From positions 62,001 to 126,000 of the IMG/VR virus record IMGVR_UViG_3300025009_000054: a stretch of 64,000 bases of DNA, one strand, 5' to 3'. Origin of the DNA: a virus. Positions 52,828 through 61,697 of this stretch are shown in pieces (position 1 is the stretch's first letter; the number at the start of each line of letters is the position of its first letter). Made by a program: the position numbers and the translations under genes. The notes under the pieces were generated by a model. It worked only from the letters and a program-made list of their open reading frames with translations, made no database searches and had not been told where the DNA came from.

Positions 52828-55800
52828 TACACTGTCCCACCTGCCACTTGATACCAGTAGGCTTTCATAGCCTCACTATCGAGTGTAAGCTTGCCAACCT
52901 TTTGGGAGCCTATCTGAACGTCTATGGAATTTGACCCAGATGGCATATGCTGTTGTGTATTACTAGATTGCCGACCTACCGGTGCAAGTTGCATCTGTAA
53001 TTCGCCACCTTGATTTCTAATATTCTGCATTTCTTGAAAATCAGGTGTAGGCAGCGTTATTATAGTCTGAACATCGGGTTCATTGTAGGTATATCCACTA
53101 TTACGGTTATCACTTATTTCCTGAGACCCAGGTACCGACGACGGTATAGGCGCAGATTCAGTAGGAATAACATTGTTTATGTCCTGACCAAACATGTCAT
53201 TAGCGGTATCTGTAGAGTATGCGGTGTTTCCAGGCTGTACATAACCATTAATGCCCCACGCTTGTCCTACAACGTCTCTAAATTTATCGACACCTTCTTT
53301 AAACCTGTCAGCAGAATTCTTCTCTATATTTGCTGTAGATGCTTGTCCACTCAATAAATACTTAAACGAATCATTGAGTGTATCTGTTACTCCATTATCC
53401 TTCATCATGCTAACAGCTTTATCATAGAAACCCTTGTGCATAGATGTGTATGAGCCGATACCTCCGCCATATTCATCCCTAGATTGTTTGTATGGGTAGA
53501 ATCCGGAACCTAACATCTGCCAGTTAGACGCACCAACTGGCATAGTATATGTTCCACCATCAAGCTGCATACCTTGTTCGGTTATCATAGATGCCCACGA
53601 TTGTCGAACATAATCTATTTGATTGTATAGACCCTCATATTCCCCACGAAGTTCCTTAACCCTATCTCGCCATTGCGATGACCCCTTTGCACCATTCTGC
53701 TCCATCTCTTTCATGACATTCATGATCATGTGCATACGGCGATTCGTATCATCGATCTGTTCATACAGAATTGGCATCTGTTCGGTTGCTGGTCTATGTT
53801 GAATTTGCATCACTCTAAGTTGAGTTTGTCTAAATTCAGATATATTCCGTTCAACATCCATATTATTTTGATATCGGAGGGCAATCTTTTGTCTCTCTAT
53901 TCTGATAAGGTCCTGCTCACCAGCATATATCTGCTGTCTGAGTGCAAATTCCTCAGCAGCAGTATGCACTTGTGATTTCATTACCTCAAGCTTCTCTTTA
54001 TTATTCTTAAGATCACGAGTAGTTAATGATACACCCTCATCAATCATGTCGATTTGCTTGCGTATATCGACACCAAATATTTCCGATGTACTAATGCGTT
54101 CCTGCAAAAGACCCTTCTCAAATCCAATCTTTTGCGAACGCATCTCATATGGCACGAGAGCAATACGAGCCTTTAGCTCAGCTTCCTCTCTATCTATCTG
54201 CAATAATCTTTGCTTAAACTGAAATACTTCCTGAATACTGTATCCATACTCTTTCCAGTTCTTAATACGATCTTGAAGATCATTACGCTCTATTTGATTT
54301 ATCGCTGACTGTTCCTTACCGTATTTAACGATATCTTGCCATGGTGCTGGTCCTTTACCGGAACCGTAATCTTCAAACGCTTTACCCCAGTCACGTGGGG
54401 CATTTTCAGATTTCCATTGTTTATATTGAGCCTCAGCACGTGGAAACTCAACCTTTTCAGTCATTTTCTGTTCGCGCTCAAGATTACGAATTTCCTTACC
54501 AAGTTGCACAATGTTCATGGACGTATGCATAATACGAGTATTCATCTCCATAAGTCCTTGAACGTCATCTGGACTTAATTTATGGGCTTCCTCACGCAGT
54601 AATGCAAGTTGTTGTTTTGCAATCTTAACCGAGGCAGATAAAGCATCGGATTGACCCTTCCAATCCCCACCAATGGTGCGCTCTCCACCAGGAATAGCCC
54701 ATTTCATCTTGTAATCACCTTCGCCAACTTCACCTTTACCTGGCATACCAAGTTGAAATGTGCCACCACCGCGTCTAGCCATATCATACATAGAAGAAGC
54801 TACTTCAGATTGATTTTGTAATGTTGGGTATAGAATAGTTTTAAGGTTTTGTATCCATTCGACCATCATACGAGATTTATCAAAACCTTCTATGCTAATA
54901 CGGTTGCCCCTTTTATTCATTTCTGCTACTGCAGCTTTATCATCCATTTGAATAGAATTGAATGATTTTTCATAATTCTTAATATCCGCACCAGCGATAG
55001 TTTTTTTCATGCGGTCAGCTACGGCTTTTAGGAGTTCAGGATCTTTATCACCTACCATTTTTAGTGGCACAGGTTGAAAATCTCCAGGTTGAGTGCGCCT
55101 GAACCCAGGTTGAGGACGATCCTTACTAATACGCTCTCTTTCTTCTTCTGTTATTTGATGTTTAACCGATTCATATCGCGCCTTAAAATCGTTAGTTTTA
55201 CTAGAATAGCTATCTCTTTCAATCTCACGAAATTTCTCAATTTGCGATTTGTACCACTCAAATTGTCCTTGTGGATCTTTTGGCATTGGCTTACTACCCA
55301 ATTCATTCAATTGGGCATATTTGTGAGCTATTCCCTGTTTAAATTCTTTTAATGCATCGCCAGCAGCTTTAGTTTGACTTCTAAAACTAACTATTCCGGC
55401 TATTAGCCCGCTAATAGCCCCAATAAGTAACCCCCAATATCCAGTGAACGAAAATGCTAGCGCTGTTGTTGTACCAACACCTACACCAACAGCAATAGCG
55501 CCACCAACAGATGGCTTTTGTTTCTCTCTGGCATTTTGCATAACATATGAATTTGCCATATATGTAGCAAACCCAGCTAGTAATGCAGGACCCATTGACC
55601 TCATAAATTGAGCTCCAGACTCACCCCTAGTCATACCGGTACCTAAGCGTCCACCAAACATGGTAAATGGGTCATTTGGATTTCGTATTGCAAAAAGCCC
55701 TCTCATGCTACCTAATGCGACCCCAAGTTGTCCTGGTACTAATAATCCTGGTAAGGCTGACAATGCTGGTGCCATCCCAACTCTTCTTGCAGCCATAAGT

Positions 55801-56648
55801 CCAGCGGCAGTCATGCCACCATATGCTAATAAATGCCCACCACCTGTACCTACCCCACCACCAAGTTTACTAGAGAGTTGCCCGATTGCGACACCAACAT
55901 TACGCATGTCACCCAAAAATGTAGTTATTGTCTTCTGCCATGCAAGTGACATGTCTATAATCGCATCATTGAAATCACGCTTTACTGACATCTGAAAATC
56001 TTGGAATTCACGTAGTTTCTTAAATTCAGGATCATCAACTTTTACTTTTGCTTCATTAAACCTACGGACCAATACAGCAGTTTCATAGTTGTATTGACGC
56101 ATTACTGATATGAAGTCCTGTCCACTCATGGCTCTTTTACCAGTAAATACGTCTTGCATTGTAGGCATTTGCTCAATAAGTTTATTGAACTGACCCATCA
56201 TTTGTGGAGCTTGATCTCTGAATACATACGCCATTTTATTCATATAGTCGTCAAGGTCTTTATTATTAAGACTTCTGACATTAAGACGTACTCCAGCCAC
56301 AGATCTGGATAGCCCGTCAAGCATAGATATGATATCTGCACGTGGTATATTCATTGATTTTGATAGACTTACGACATTAACTTTAAGTCTATCGACTTCT
56401 TGTGCACTGATATGTAGGTTTTTCGACAAATTGTAGAGGCTTACTGTATATGATAGTACGCTTGCTTGCATAGCACCAAAATTAAGCGCACTTCCCATTT
56501 CACCTGACATGCCTTTTGCAGCGTCTGATACTGCATGCATAGATGTAGCTATACCAAGAACACTATCTGCCAGTATAGCACCAGGGCTAGCACCGGCACC
56601 AGCTAAAAGAGCTGCGCCAGCTAAATTTTCTCCTATGATGTTTGCCAT
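52827..56648 (-). CDS. Tail tape measure protein
   Basis: Sets tail length and helps DNA ejection. The 1273-aa protein has an Ala/Gly-rich N-terminus, long amphipathic helical stretches, and a central block with hydrophobic membrane-like segments (VGGAIAVGVGVGTTTALAF and YWGLLIGAISGLIAGIVSF around residues 395-430). The C-terminal half is rich in Glu, Lys, Arg and Gln with coiled-coil character. At about 0.15 nm per residue it would set a tail of about 190 nm. It lies between the small membrane protein and the tail-tip gene, as expected. ATG at 56648 follows GAGAGG. Confidence 0.93.
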   Translation of the reverse strand: MANIIGENLAGAALLAGAGASPGAILADSVLGIATSMHAVSDAAKGMSGEMGSALNFGAMQASVLSYTVSLYNLSKNLHISAQEVDRLKVNVVSLSKSMNIPRADIISMLDGLSRSVAGVRLNVRSLNNKDLDDYMNKMAYVFRDQAPQMMGQFNKLIEQMPTMQDVFTGKRAMSGQDFISVMRQYNYETAVLVRRFNEAKVKVDDPEFKKLREFQDFQMSVKRDFNDAIIDMSLAWQKTITTFLGDMRNVGVAIGQLSSKLGGGVGTGGGHLLAYGGMTAAGLMAARRVGMAPALSALPGLLVPGQLGVALGSMRGLFAIRNPNDPFTMFGGRLGTGMTRGESGAQFMRSMGPALLAGFATYMANSYVMQNAREKQKPSVGGAIAVGVGVGTTTALAFSFTGYWGLLIGAISGLIAGIVSFRSQTKAAGDALKEFKQGIAHKYAQLNELGSKPMPKDPQGQFEWYKSQIEKFREIERDSYSSKTNDFKARYESVKHQITEEERERISKDRPQPGFRRTQPGDFQPVPLKMVGDKDPELLKAVADRMKKTIAGADIKNYEKSFNSIQMDDKAAVAEMNKRGNRISIEGFDKSRMMVEWIQNLKTILYPTLQNQSEVASSMYDMARRGGGTFQLGMPGKGEVGEGDYKMKWAIPGGERTIGGDWKGQSDALSASVKIAKQQLALLREEAHKLSPDDVQGLMEMNTRIMHTSMNIVQLGKEIRNLEREQKMTEKVEFPRAEAQYKQWKSENAPRDWGKAFEDYGSGKGPAPWQDIVKYGKEQSAINQIERNDLQDRIKNWKEYGYSIQEVFQFKQRLLQIDREEAELKARIALVPYEMRSQKIGFEKGLLQERISTSEIFGVDIRKQIDMIDEGVSLTTRDLKNNKEKLEVMKSQVHTAAEEFALRQQIYAGEQDLIRIERQKIALRYQNNMDVERNISEFRQTQLRVMQIQHRPATEQMPILYEQIDDTNRRMHMIMNVMKEMEQNGAKGSSQWRDRVKELRGEYEGLYNQIDYVRQSWASMITEQGMQLDGGTYTMPVGASNWQMLGSGFYPYKQSRDEYGGGIGSYTSMHKGFYDKAVSMMKDNGVTDTLNDSFKYLLSGQASTANIEKNSADRFKEGVDKFRDVVGQAWGINGYVQPGNTAYSTDTANDMFGQDINNVIPTESAPIPSSVPGSQEISDNRNSGYTYNEPDVQTIITLPTPDFQEMQNIRNQGGELQMQLAPVGRQSSNTQQHMPSGSNSIDVQIGSQKVGKLTLDSEAMKAYWYQVAGGTV

Positions 56649-56728
56649 GATGGTATACCTCTCGAAGTGTAATCTATGAATATAATAGGTGTAATGTTGG
56701 GGAGTGTTTACTACTAATGTACGAAAGT

Positions 56729-57064
56729 CTAATACACACTACCTGGAGCATCAATGATTGCCTGTCCAGTCGATATTAGCCAATGGATAATAAGTAAGAA
56801 TATAATTACCAATATGATCTCAAAGAATGTCTGCGTGAGACAGCATCCACATCCACACCCAGTACCAGAATCTTCATTAGATGGATATCCATGGACGGTC
56901 TGATTAGGCTCTTCATGATATGGGTTATGGTATTCCTTCCCATACATACCATCTGGAGGATCAATACCTGGATGATCGCGCATCCACTTGTCTACGGCTT
57001 TTTCTTGATCTCTCCTATAGCTATCTTTTAATAGTTTTGCTGGTATCAATGGCCACCACCACAT
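56729..57064 (-). CDS. Small membrane protein (111 aa)
   Basis: The ATG at 57064 follows AGAGGTG; the upstream GTG at 57073 is not preferred. The N-terminus MWWWPLIPAKLLKDS is hydrophobic and aromatic. The middle is acidic, Pro-rich and polar, then CGCGCC and a C-terminal membrane helix (FFEIILVIIFLLIIHWLI). It could act as a holin-like, tail-associated or signalling factor, but nothing identifies it. A shared promoter-like element precedes it. Confidence 0.6.
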   Translation of the reverse strand: MWWWPLIPAKLLKDSYRRDQEKAVDKWMRDHPGIDPPDGMYGKEYHNPYHEEPNQTVHGYPSNEDSGTGCGCGCCLTQTFFEIILVIIFLLIIHWLISTGQAIIDAPGSVY

Positions 57065-57101
57065 AATGTACACCTCTCACGTCAAAGTGATATTCCTACC
57101 T

Positions 57102-57140
57102 CAAAAGTGTAGACGCACGAAAAGGGATAGATGGTGTCAA
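57102..57140 (-). promoter_or_regulatory. Shared promoter-like element, copy 2
   Basis: Transcript-sense TTGACACCA (57132-57140) followed at +26 by GTCTACACTTTTG (57102-57114), 37 bases before the ATG of the 111-aa membrane-protein gene. It matches the copy at 39502-39540 with one change in each block and the same spacing. It could be a promoter recognised by a phage sigma factor. Confidence 0.55.
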
Positions 57141-57165
57141 CATGGTTTCTACAATGGCCGAGACG

Positions 57166-57209
57166 ACCGTTCCCGCCCAAAGAGGAGTGCCTCTTTTATC
57201 AAGAACGGT
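57166..57209 (-). terminator. Nested hairpin downstream of the 130-aa membrane protein gene
   Basis: An inner stem AAAGAGG/CCTCTTT (57179-57185 and 57190-57196, four-base loop) sits inside an outer ACCGTTC/GAACGGT pair (57166-57172, 57203-57209). On the transcript it comes soon after the stop at 57251 and before the shared element, consistent with a terminator followed by a new promoter. No long U-tract is seen. Confidence 0.5.
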
Positions 57210-57250
57210 TTATAAGACCCATGGGGCTTTTGGAATAACAAGAAACGCGT

Positions 57251-57643
57251 TTACGGACCAGGTTTGCCTTTAATAATATCGACAATACTACTGGATTGCT
57301 GTATCATGTGTGTCGCCAGTTGTTGCCATGTCCAATACCACCCGCCGAATGCAAATGCTATTGTCGCGGCAACAACTGTCCAAAATTTCGAATTGAGGAT
57401 TTTTACCTGAATTTTAAGTCCTTTAATACTACCTTCGCAATCAGCAATTCTACTATCACCACTATCGGCATGCCATAATTGTTTATCGGCACGTGACATA
57501 AAATCCTGACATTGTCCACATCTACTAAGTAATGGTCCTATACTACTACTCATATATGTAACAGTTTCAGTAAGAGCGTCGATTTTAGCACCTAAAACTG
57601 CAATATCAACTTTCTCAGATTGATCGTCTCTAGGTGCAGCCAC
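57251..57643 (-). CDS. Membrane-anchored coiled-coil protein (130 aa)
   Basis: GTG at 57643 has GGAGG five bases upstream; the GTG at 57655 is less likely. The N-terminal 75 residues are helical and charged with a heptad-like VDIAVLGAKIDALTETVTYM stretch, and CGQCQDF could bind metal or form a disulfide. Near residue 95 a hydrophobic helix (FWTVVAATIAFAFGGWYW) is a likely membrane segment. The layout resembles XhlA-type or holin-associated proteins. It lies between the tail chaperones and the tape measure, where lysis genes are unusual, so I leave it unassigned. Confidence 0.55.
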   Translation of the reverse strand: MAAPRDDQSEKVDIAVLGAKIDALTETVTYMSSSIGPLLSRCGQCQDFMSRADKQLWHADSGDSRIADCEGSIKGLKIQVKILNSKFWTVVAATIAFAFGGWYWTWQQLATHMIQQSSSIVDIIKGKPGP

Positions 57644-57721
57644 GGCATCCTCCACTAATTACTATACTAACTAAGCGCCTGGTACTGAGCGGCACTCAGC
57701 AATATAGTAGTTGGAGACGCA

Positions 57722-58222
57722 TTACGACAGCACTTTCTCATCGTATGTCTGAAGTATTTTTGCAAGGATAGCAGTAGGGAGGCTACGTCTTATATTCTTG
57801 ACTGTAGATGCATCTAGCTGTTCCACTTCAAACAAGGTAACAAGCTTGAGAGGCATGTCGATTGTCCAGTCTTTGAGCAAATACTTGATCTTTGCAAATC
57901 TGACACTTGAAGGATCATGGTAGTATCCAAGTATGGGATTATTCACTATCGATTCCTGACTAATAAGTGCATCGAGCTCAGCGTTAGTAGCTACCATCTT
58001 AGCTTCTTCACGTGTATAATCAGACGGTACAAATTGTATATTCAGATCGTCAGTAGATTCTGTACCTTCATCTTTATTATTTGGTGTATATCGCTGCACA
58101 AACGACTCATATTCCTCAAGAGATAGTACACTCGATCTTGTATGGTCTTCATTCACAGCAACATATATGACTATAGGAATGCGCTTATTGGTATCTACTC
58201 TATATTTAGAAAGATTTGACAT
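57722..58222 (-). CDS. Tail assembly chaperone-like protein, second copy
   Basis: The 166-aa protein shares a core with the upstream frameshifting gene: NNPILGYYHD and KIKYLLKDWTIDMPL align with YINPILRKH and KYKYLLRGWSI. The N-terminus (IPIVIYVAVNEDH) is similar in strand pattern. The C-terminus (LPTAILAKILQTYDEKVLS) is helical, with no slippery sequence at its end. It lies between the chaperone pair and the tape measure, which suits a chaperone. It probably arose by duplication. Confidence 0.6.
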   Translation of the reverse strand: MSNLSKYRVDTNKRIPIVIYVAVNEDHTRSSVLSLEEYESFVQRYTPNNKDEGTESTDDLNIQFVPSDYTREEAKMVATNAELDALISQESIVNNPILGYYHDPSSVRFAKIKYLLKDWTIDMPLKLVTLFEVEQLDASTVKNIRRSLPTAILAKILQTYDEKVLS

Positions 58223-58237
58223 GACTAAGATTCTCCT

Positions 58238-58503
58238 TTACGAAAATGGACAGCCTGACCCACTATTTGGGTTTAGCTCTCTACGTATTTGTAGTGCGAG
58301 TAATATGCGTTCTACTTTCTGTGGATCCATATTATGAAAGTCAGCCCAGGAGATACCCAGATCTTTCCATAGTATTCTAGCTATCTCGAACTCATACAAT
58401 TCTAATATGTCAGCACTCATATCAACGATGCCACTATTCTTGCGATTACTATAAAACCCTGCGGCATACTTCTTAAATGAGCGATGACGATCTCCTGGGC
58501 TTA
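58238..58503 (-). CDS. Tail assembly chaperone extension, made by -1 frameshifting (GT part)
   Basis: This frame has no good ribosome binding site at its internal ATG (58420). It is continuous with the -1 frame after the A AAA AAA site at 58504-58510: 28 codons link the slip site to MSADILELYEFEIARILWKD. Joined to the upstream frame it would give a 252-aa GT-type chaperone like phage lambda G-GT. The unit ends at 58238 with LNPNSGSGCPFS. The domain contains LGISWADFHNMDPQK and is helical. Confidence 0.78.
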
Positions 58504-58995
58504 TTTTTTTGGGTTTGGTTTGTCGAGATCAGAATCGCGCATACCTAGTTCCAATACCATATCAGCTTTATCAATAAACGCATCAAGTATGATGGGGTCT
58601 ATAGCATGTGGACCATTTATACTATCACGCACAAATGTTAGGTCTAACTGAGTTCCTTCGGGATTAAGCTTTACATTAATCGGCGACCCATCATCCTCTG
58701 TGATACTCCAACCGCGCAGTAGGTATTTGTACTTATTATGCTTCCTAAGTATAGGATTAATGTAGTGGGTGCCACTAGTCCTATCAAACAATGTTGACTG
58801 CATATCTATTTCTAGTTTTGTTTGATAGTCCCAATGTAAAAACTCAGCCCATTCAGTAACTATCTGCGATTGATCATATCCACGCGATAGTAGATCATGC
58901 TTATGTGATTCACTACGTATAATTGATATGCCGCTTTTTGTCTGAAGAACATCTATGTTAACGCGGAATGTATCACCTTGCTTCCTATATCCCAT
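58501..58995 (-). CDS. Tail assembly chaperone G-like (frame 0 product)
   Basis: The 164-aa protein starts at the ATG at 58995, with GGAGG 11 bases upstream. It has GYRKQGDTFRVNIDVL, a TEWAEFLHWDYQTK stretch and KYKYLLRGWSITEDD, ending in an Asn/Pro/Lys tail that carries the slip site. It lies just after the tail-tube genes and before the tape measure, the usual place for chaperones that coat the tape measure during assembly. The partner is the extension at 58238-58503. Confidence 0.78.
   Translation of the reverse strand: MGYRKQGDTFRVNIDVLQTKSGISIIRSESHKHDLLSRGYDQSQIVTEWAEFLHWDYQTKLEIDMQSTLFDRTSGTHYINPILRKHNKYKYLLRGWSITEDDGSPINVKLNPEGTQLDLTFVRDSINGPHAIDPIILDAFIDKADMVLELGMRDSDLDKPNPKK
58504..58510 (-). 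other. Programmed -1 ribosomal frameshift slippery site (A AAA AAA)
   Basis: Seven A residues lie in register: the 0 frame reads CCA AAA AAA TAA, with the stop directly after the site. A -1 slip gives AAA ATA AGC and enters the frame of the downstream 60-aa extension. The heptamer is the classical A_AAA_AAA slippery sequence. I did not check for a pseudoknot downstream. Confidence 0.8.
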
Positions 58996-59031
58996 AACAT
59001 ATATCACCTCCCATCTTGTATTGGGAGGATA

Positions 59032-59868
59032 TTATGTTAATCCATCCCAATCACCAGTAATGACGTATATTGGTCTGTAAACATAGTCACCAACAGATGT
59101 AAAACTAAACTTCTGCGTTATTCGATTACTATGATTATCAAGATCTGTGGGATCTTCATCCCAGATAGCAGAGTGTACTCTTAACCCTATATCATCATTA
59201 TCTATTGATTCACCTAGAAGAAAGTCAATTGATTCACTACCACGTAACTCTTGTCTTTCTATAGTTGTAATCGAACCTGAAACATCCACAGCGCCAATGC
59301 CAACATGACTAAATGATCTATAACCATCCCACGTATGTTTATAAACATTATTACGCTTAATAGATATAGACCACTCGGAAACGTTGTCAGTAATTATATC
59401 GCATCCAGATACTGCTGTTCTATATGATGTTACCAATTTTTGTGGGTATGTCTGACCTATATCTGTCGGATAAGTACTATATTCCCACCCTTGAGATGAT
59501 ACTTGTACGTCACACGATACGTATGATCCATTGCCACAATTTATATTTACTGCGTCTATATAGCAATTGTAAAATACACGAACATCTGATACATAATCTA
59601 CAGTTATATCTATTGGTTCTACCGTATTGAGGACACCATTGAGTACCTGCAAAAAATCACATGAAGCATCAGTGTCGTATATGTCATATGCGGGGATACT
59701 GATGAGGCCACCAGATGTTGATGGCCCCATCGTTACTGACGAAGAATATGAGTCCGGCACCGGCCTACGACTCAAGTTATATACGTTCGATGTATTGAGG
59801 GTACATCGACTCCAAGCTATAGGCAGTCCGCCGAAGCATACTCTAGATTTATATATGCCATCGGCCAT
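59032..59868 (-). CDS. Tail tube-like protein 2
   Basis: The 278-aa protein is a beta-rich structural protein: ISIPAYDIYDTDASC, SEWSISIKRNN near residue 165, then WDGYRSFSHVGIGAVDVSGSITTI, a strand pattern of tail-tube proteins. It directly follows the larger tube-like gene and shares the GWSISLDN-type motif with it. It precedes the tail chaperone gene. ATG at 59868 has GGAGG. It may be the tube proper, a paralogous tube decoration or a tail-tip tube protein; I cannot tell which of the two is the major tube. Confidence 0.68.
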   Translation of the reverse strand: MADGIYKSRVCFGGLPIAWSRCTLNTSNVYNLSRRPVPDSYSSSVTMGPSTSGGLISIPAYDIYDTDASCDFLQVLNGVLNTVEPIDITVDYVSDVRVFYNCYIDAVNINCGNGSYVSCDVQVSSQGWEYSTYPTDIGQTYPQKLVTSYRTAVSGCDIITDNVSEWSISIKRNNVYKHTWDGYRSFSHVGIGAVDVSGSITTIERQELRGSESIDFLLGESIDNDDIGLRVHSAIWDEDPTDLDNHSNRITQKFSFTSVGDYVYRPIYVITGDWDGLT

Positions 59869-59886
59869 AACCTTAAACCTCCAATA

Positions 59887-60867
59887 TTACGCTGTATCTG
59901 TCCAAGTAGTAGAAGCACTGACCCTCAACAAGAATGAATCAGTAGAGCTATCTGTTTCTGGTATAAGATTATTAGCTACTTGGTATCCGAGTCTTTGCGT
60001 AATCCTAGTATTTGGCTCTGGGAGCGGCACACCATATTCACCAAACTTAACAATTGGTATGAAAATCGTACCTGGTGTACCCTTATATCCATATGTGCCA
60101 CCAGAATCATCATGCCCGTAGTCGCGTATATCGTACACTGAGATTCTTATACAAGTGCCATTAGGCTTACTCTTAAAGTTACCATCAATGTATGGATTGA
60201 TAAGCGTGATGTTTCCACTACACTTCTGTTGACCCATATGCAATCTCTCGCCCTGTGGATCAATTGCCGTTGCTGCTGATATGAATGTTCCCCCGATCTG
60301 ATTATCGAGGCTAATGCTCCATCCAGATACATCATCGGCAACCCAGTTTGCGTCTACAGCACTCCACACACCACTTGCCGATGTTCCGACCTCAACTAGA
60401 GTTCTCCAGAATGGAATCTGTGGCTTATCGACATATTTAGAATCGAGTGTTCCACCAGTAGAATCACCGTATGTGATTACATCTGTACTATCAACTACGC
60501 CACATCTGATACCACAGGTAGCAGATAAACCTCCACCTGGATCCGCAGTAAGTTCAAATGTGCCTAGAGCACCGTGATACGTTTGTCTTGAAAAGCTATT
60601 ATCAATTATGATAGTCCTATTCGCTCTGCGTTCGGTTTCGGACTTGATAAATAGCTGTAGCATGTCATAGAGCATTGCACGTCCCAATATTGGGAATGTA
60701 ATGTTACCCTGACGAGTGAGCCCACCTTCACTAATTCCTAAGGAAGTGGGTGACCCATTAACGTCTGGTGTAATAATATTCTGTGTCTCAGCGATAGTTT
60801 CATTAGTGTATGGATACCCAACACCATCTATCGTGACTATACCCTTGTATCCTGCTGCACCCTGCAT
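59887..60867 (-). CDS. Tail tube-like protein 1
   Basis: The 326-aa protein has a GNITFPILGRAMLYDMLQLF region, a ELTADPGGGLSATCGI strand-turn segment and DVSGWSISLDNQIGGTF near residue 185, then KCSGNITLINPYIDG. These match tail-tube folds in order and composition. It is the first tail gene after the terminator candidate, with GGAGGTG before the ATG at 60867. Its larger size suggests an inserted domain compared to the usual 150-250 aa tube. A short hairpin precedes its ribosome binding site. Confidence 0.68.
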   Translation of the reverse strand: MQGAAGYKGIVTIDGVGYPYTNETIAETQNIITPDVNGSPTSLGISEGGLTRQGNITFPILGRAMLYDMLQLFIKSETERRANRTIIIDNSFSRQTYHGALGTFELTADPGGGLSATCGIRCGVVDSTDVITYGDSTGGTLDSKYVDKPQIPFWRTLVEVGTSASGVWSAVDANWVADDVSGWSISLDNQIGGTFISAATAIDPQGERLHMGQQKCSGNITLINPYIDGNFKSKPNGTCIRISVYDIRDYGHDDSGGTYGYKGTPGTIFIPIVKFGEYGVPLPEPNTRITQRLGYQVANNLIPETDSSTDSFLLRVSASTTWTDTA

Positions 60868-60889
60868 TGGTAGTCACCTCCTGAAATCG

Positions 60890-60908
60890 TAGATGATACT
60901 ATCATCTA
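60890..60908 (-). promoter_or_regulatory. 8-bp hairpin upstream of tail tube gene 1
   Basis: TAGATGAT (60890-60897), three-base loop, ATCATCTA (60901-60908). On the transcript it ends about seven bases before AGGAGG of the tube gene. No U-tract follows, so an RNA-stability or processing role is more likely than termination. Confidence 0.45.
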
Positions 60909-60931
60909 TTACCTATAGTAGCGTGATGTAC

Positions 60932-61429
60932 TCATGGGTCATATAATGCTGTTGGTATATCAATTTTGAACGTAGCAGTCATTGACCCAGTCCTTACTCC
61001 CTTGCCCATACGCTCGGTATAATTAATACTAAGAGGCATTTGTAAGTCCCATACGGTTAGTACGGTTGTCCCAACAGTAATCTGCAGATTAATACCACGT
61101 AAACAAAGTGTCCTAATGGCATCTATAAATACTGCAGTCATACTCTCTAGAGTTGCTGCATCATTAGATTTAGCATTTGCCTGTATTGTATACGAATGTA
61201 ATTCTGCAAACACACCAGTTGATAACCTATTTTGCTGTTCTGGACCGTGTTGCATATAGATATTGGGGAAATGCGGTGCTACCTGTGGCGCAGTATATAC
61301 GACGAATTCATCACTAGTATACGCAGACAAAGCGGTATTAATAAACGTATTATTGGCATCCAATTCAAGCCATGCTTTAAAAGCATCACGTATTTTGTTT
61401 TGTATATCGGGCGGTGGTTTTAATACCAT
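60932..61429 (-). CDS. Tail terminator/completion-like protein
   Basis: The 165-aa protein has PPPDIQNKIRDAFKAWLELD, a VYTAPQVAPHFPNIYMQHG segment, LHSYTIQANAKSN near residue 78, and MPLSINYTERMGKGVRTG near the C-terminus, followed by ATFKIDI. The order of strands around an H/Y-x-I pattern and its position, between the connector and the tube genes, fit a tail terminator (gpU-like). ATG at 61429 without a strong ribosome binding site; it overlaps no gene and follows the 51-aa ORF by three bases. Moderate confidence. Confidence 0.62.
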   Translation of the reverse strand: MVLKPPPDIQNKIRDAFKAWLELDANNTFINTALSAYTSDEFVVYTAPQVAPHFPNIYMQHGPEQQNRLSTGVFAELHSYTIQANAKSNDAATLESMTAVFIDAIRTLCLRGINLQITVGTTVLTVWDLQMPLSINYTERMGKGVRTGSMTATFKIDIPTALYDP

Positions 61430-61432
61430 TTA

Positions 61433-61588
61433 TTACACCTCAGATGACAACATATCATGTACTGATTCTATGAAACTGCTGAACACCTTAATAGTCAATT
61501 TCTCATCGGAATCTAGTATTTCAGAAACATTATTGAGATCGTCTGCCTGTACTGCTATCTTGTCTAGGATTGGTCTAACGTCTGTCAT
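61433..61588 (-). CDS. Small acidic protein (51 aa)
   Basis: Begins ATG at 61588 and ends TAA at 61433, directly after the 35-aa membrane protein. It reads MTDVRPILDKIAVQADDLNN with a helical, acidic remainder. GAGGGG upstream would support its start. It is too short to assign and may be a small head-tail joining accessory. Confidence 0.5.
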   Translation of the reverse strand: MTDVRPILDKIAVQADDLNNVSEILDSDEKLTIKVFSSFIESVHDMLSSEV

Positions 61589-61589
61589 A

Positions 61590-61697
61590 TTACACCCCTC
61601 GTAATTTCGTTATGACATGCCTAAATGCGTAACAAAACGACACTCCTATAATTGCAACTACTAAAATACCAAAGACAATTTTAATTACTAACATCAT
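61590..61697 (-). CDS. Small membrane protein (35 aa)
   Basis: Starts ATG at 61697, overlapping the connector stop, and ends TAA at 61590. It begins MMLVIKIVFGILVVAIIGVS, a single transmembrane helix, with a short basic tail (HVITKLRG). GAGAGGTAG lies upstream. No function can be assigned; the place between the connector and terminator genes is unusual for a membrane protein. Confidence 0.5.
   Translation of the reverse strand: MMLVIKIVFGILVVAIIGVSFCYAFRHVITKLRGV

Noticed and set aside
57251-57643. Holin call
   Set aside because: Single helix and coiled-coil only; position in tail genes does not support lysis.
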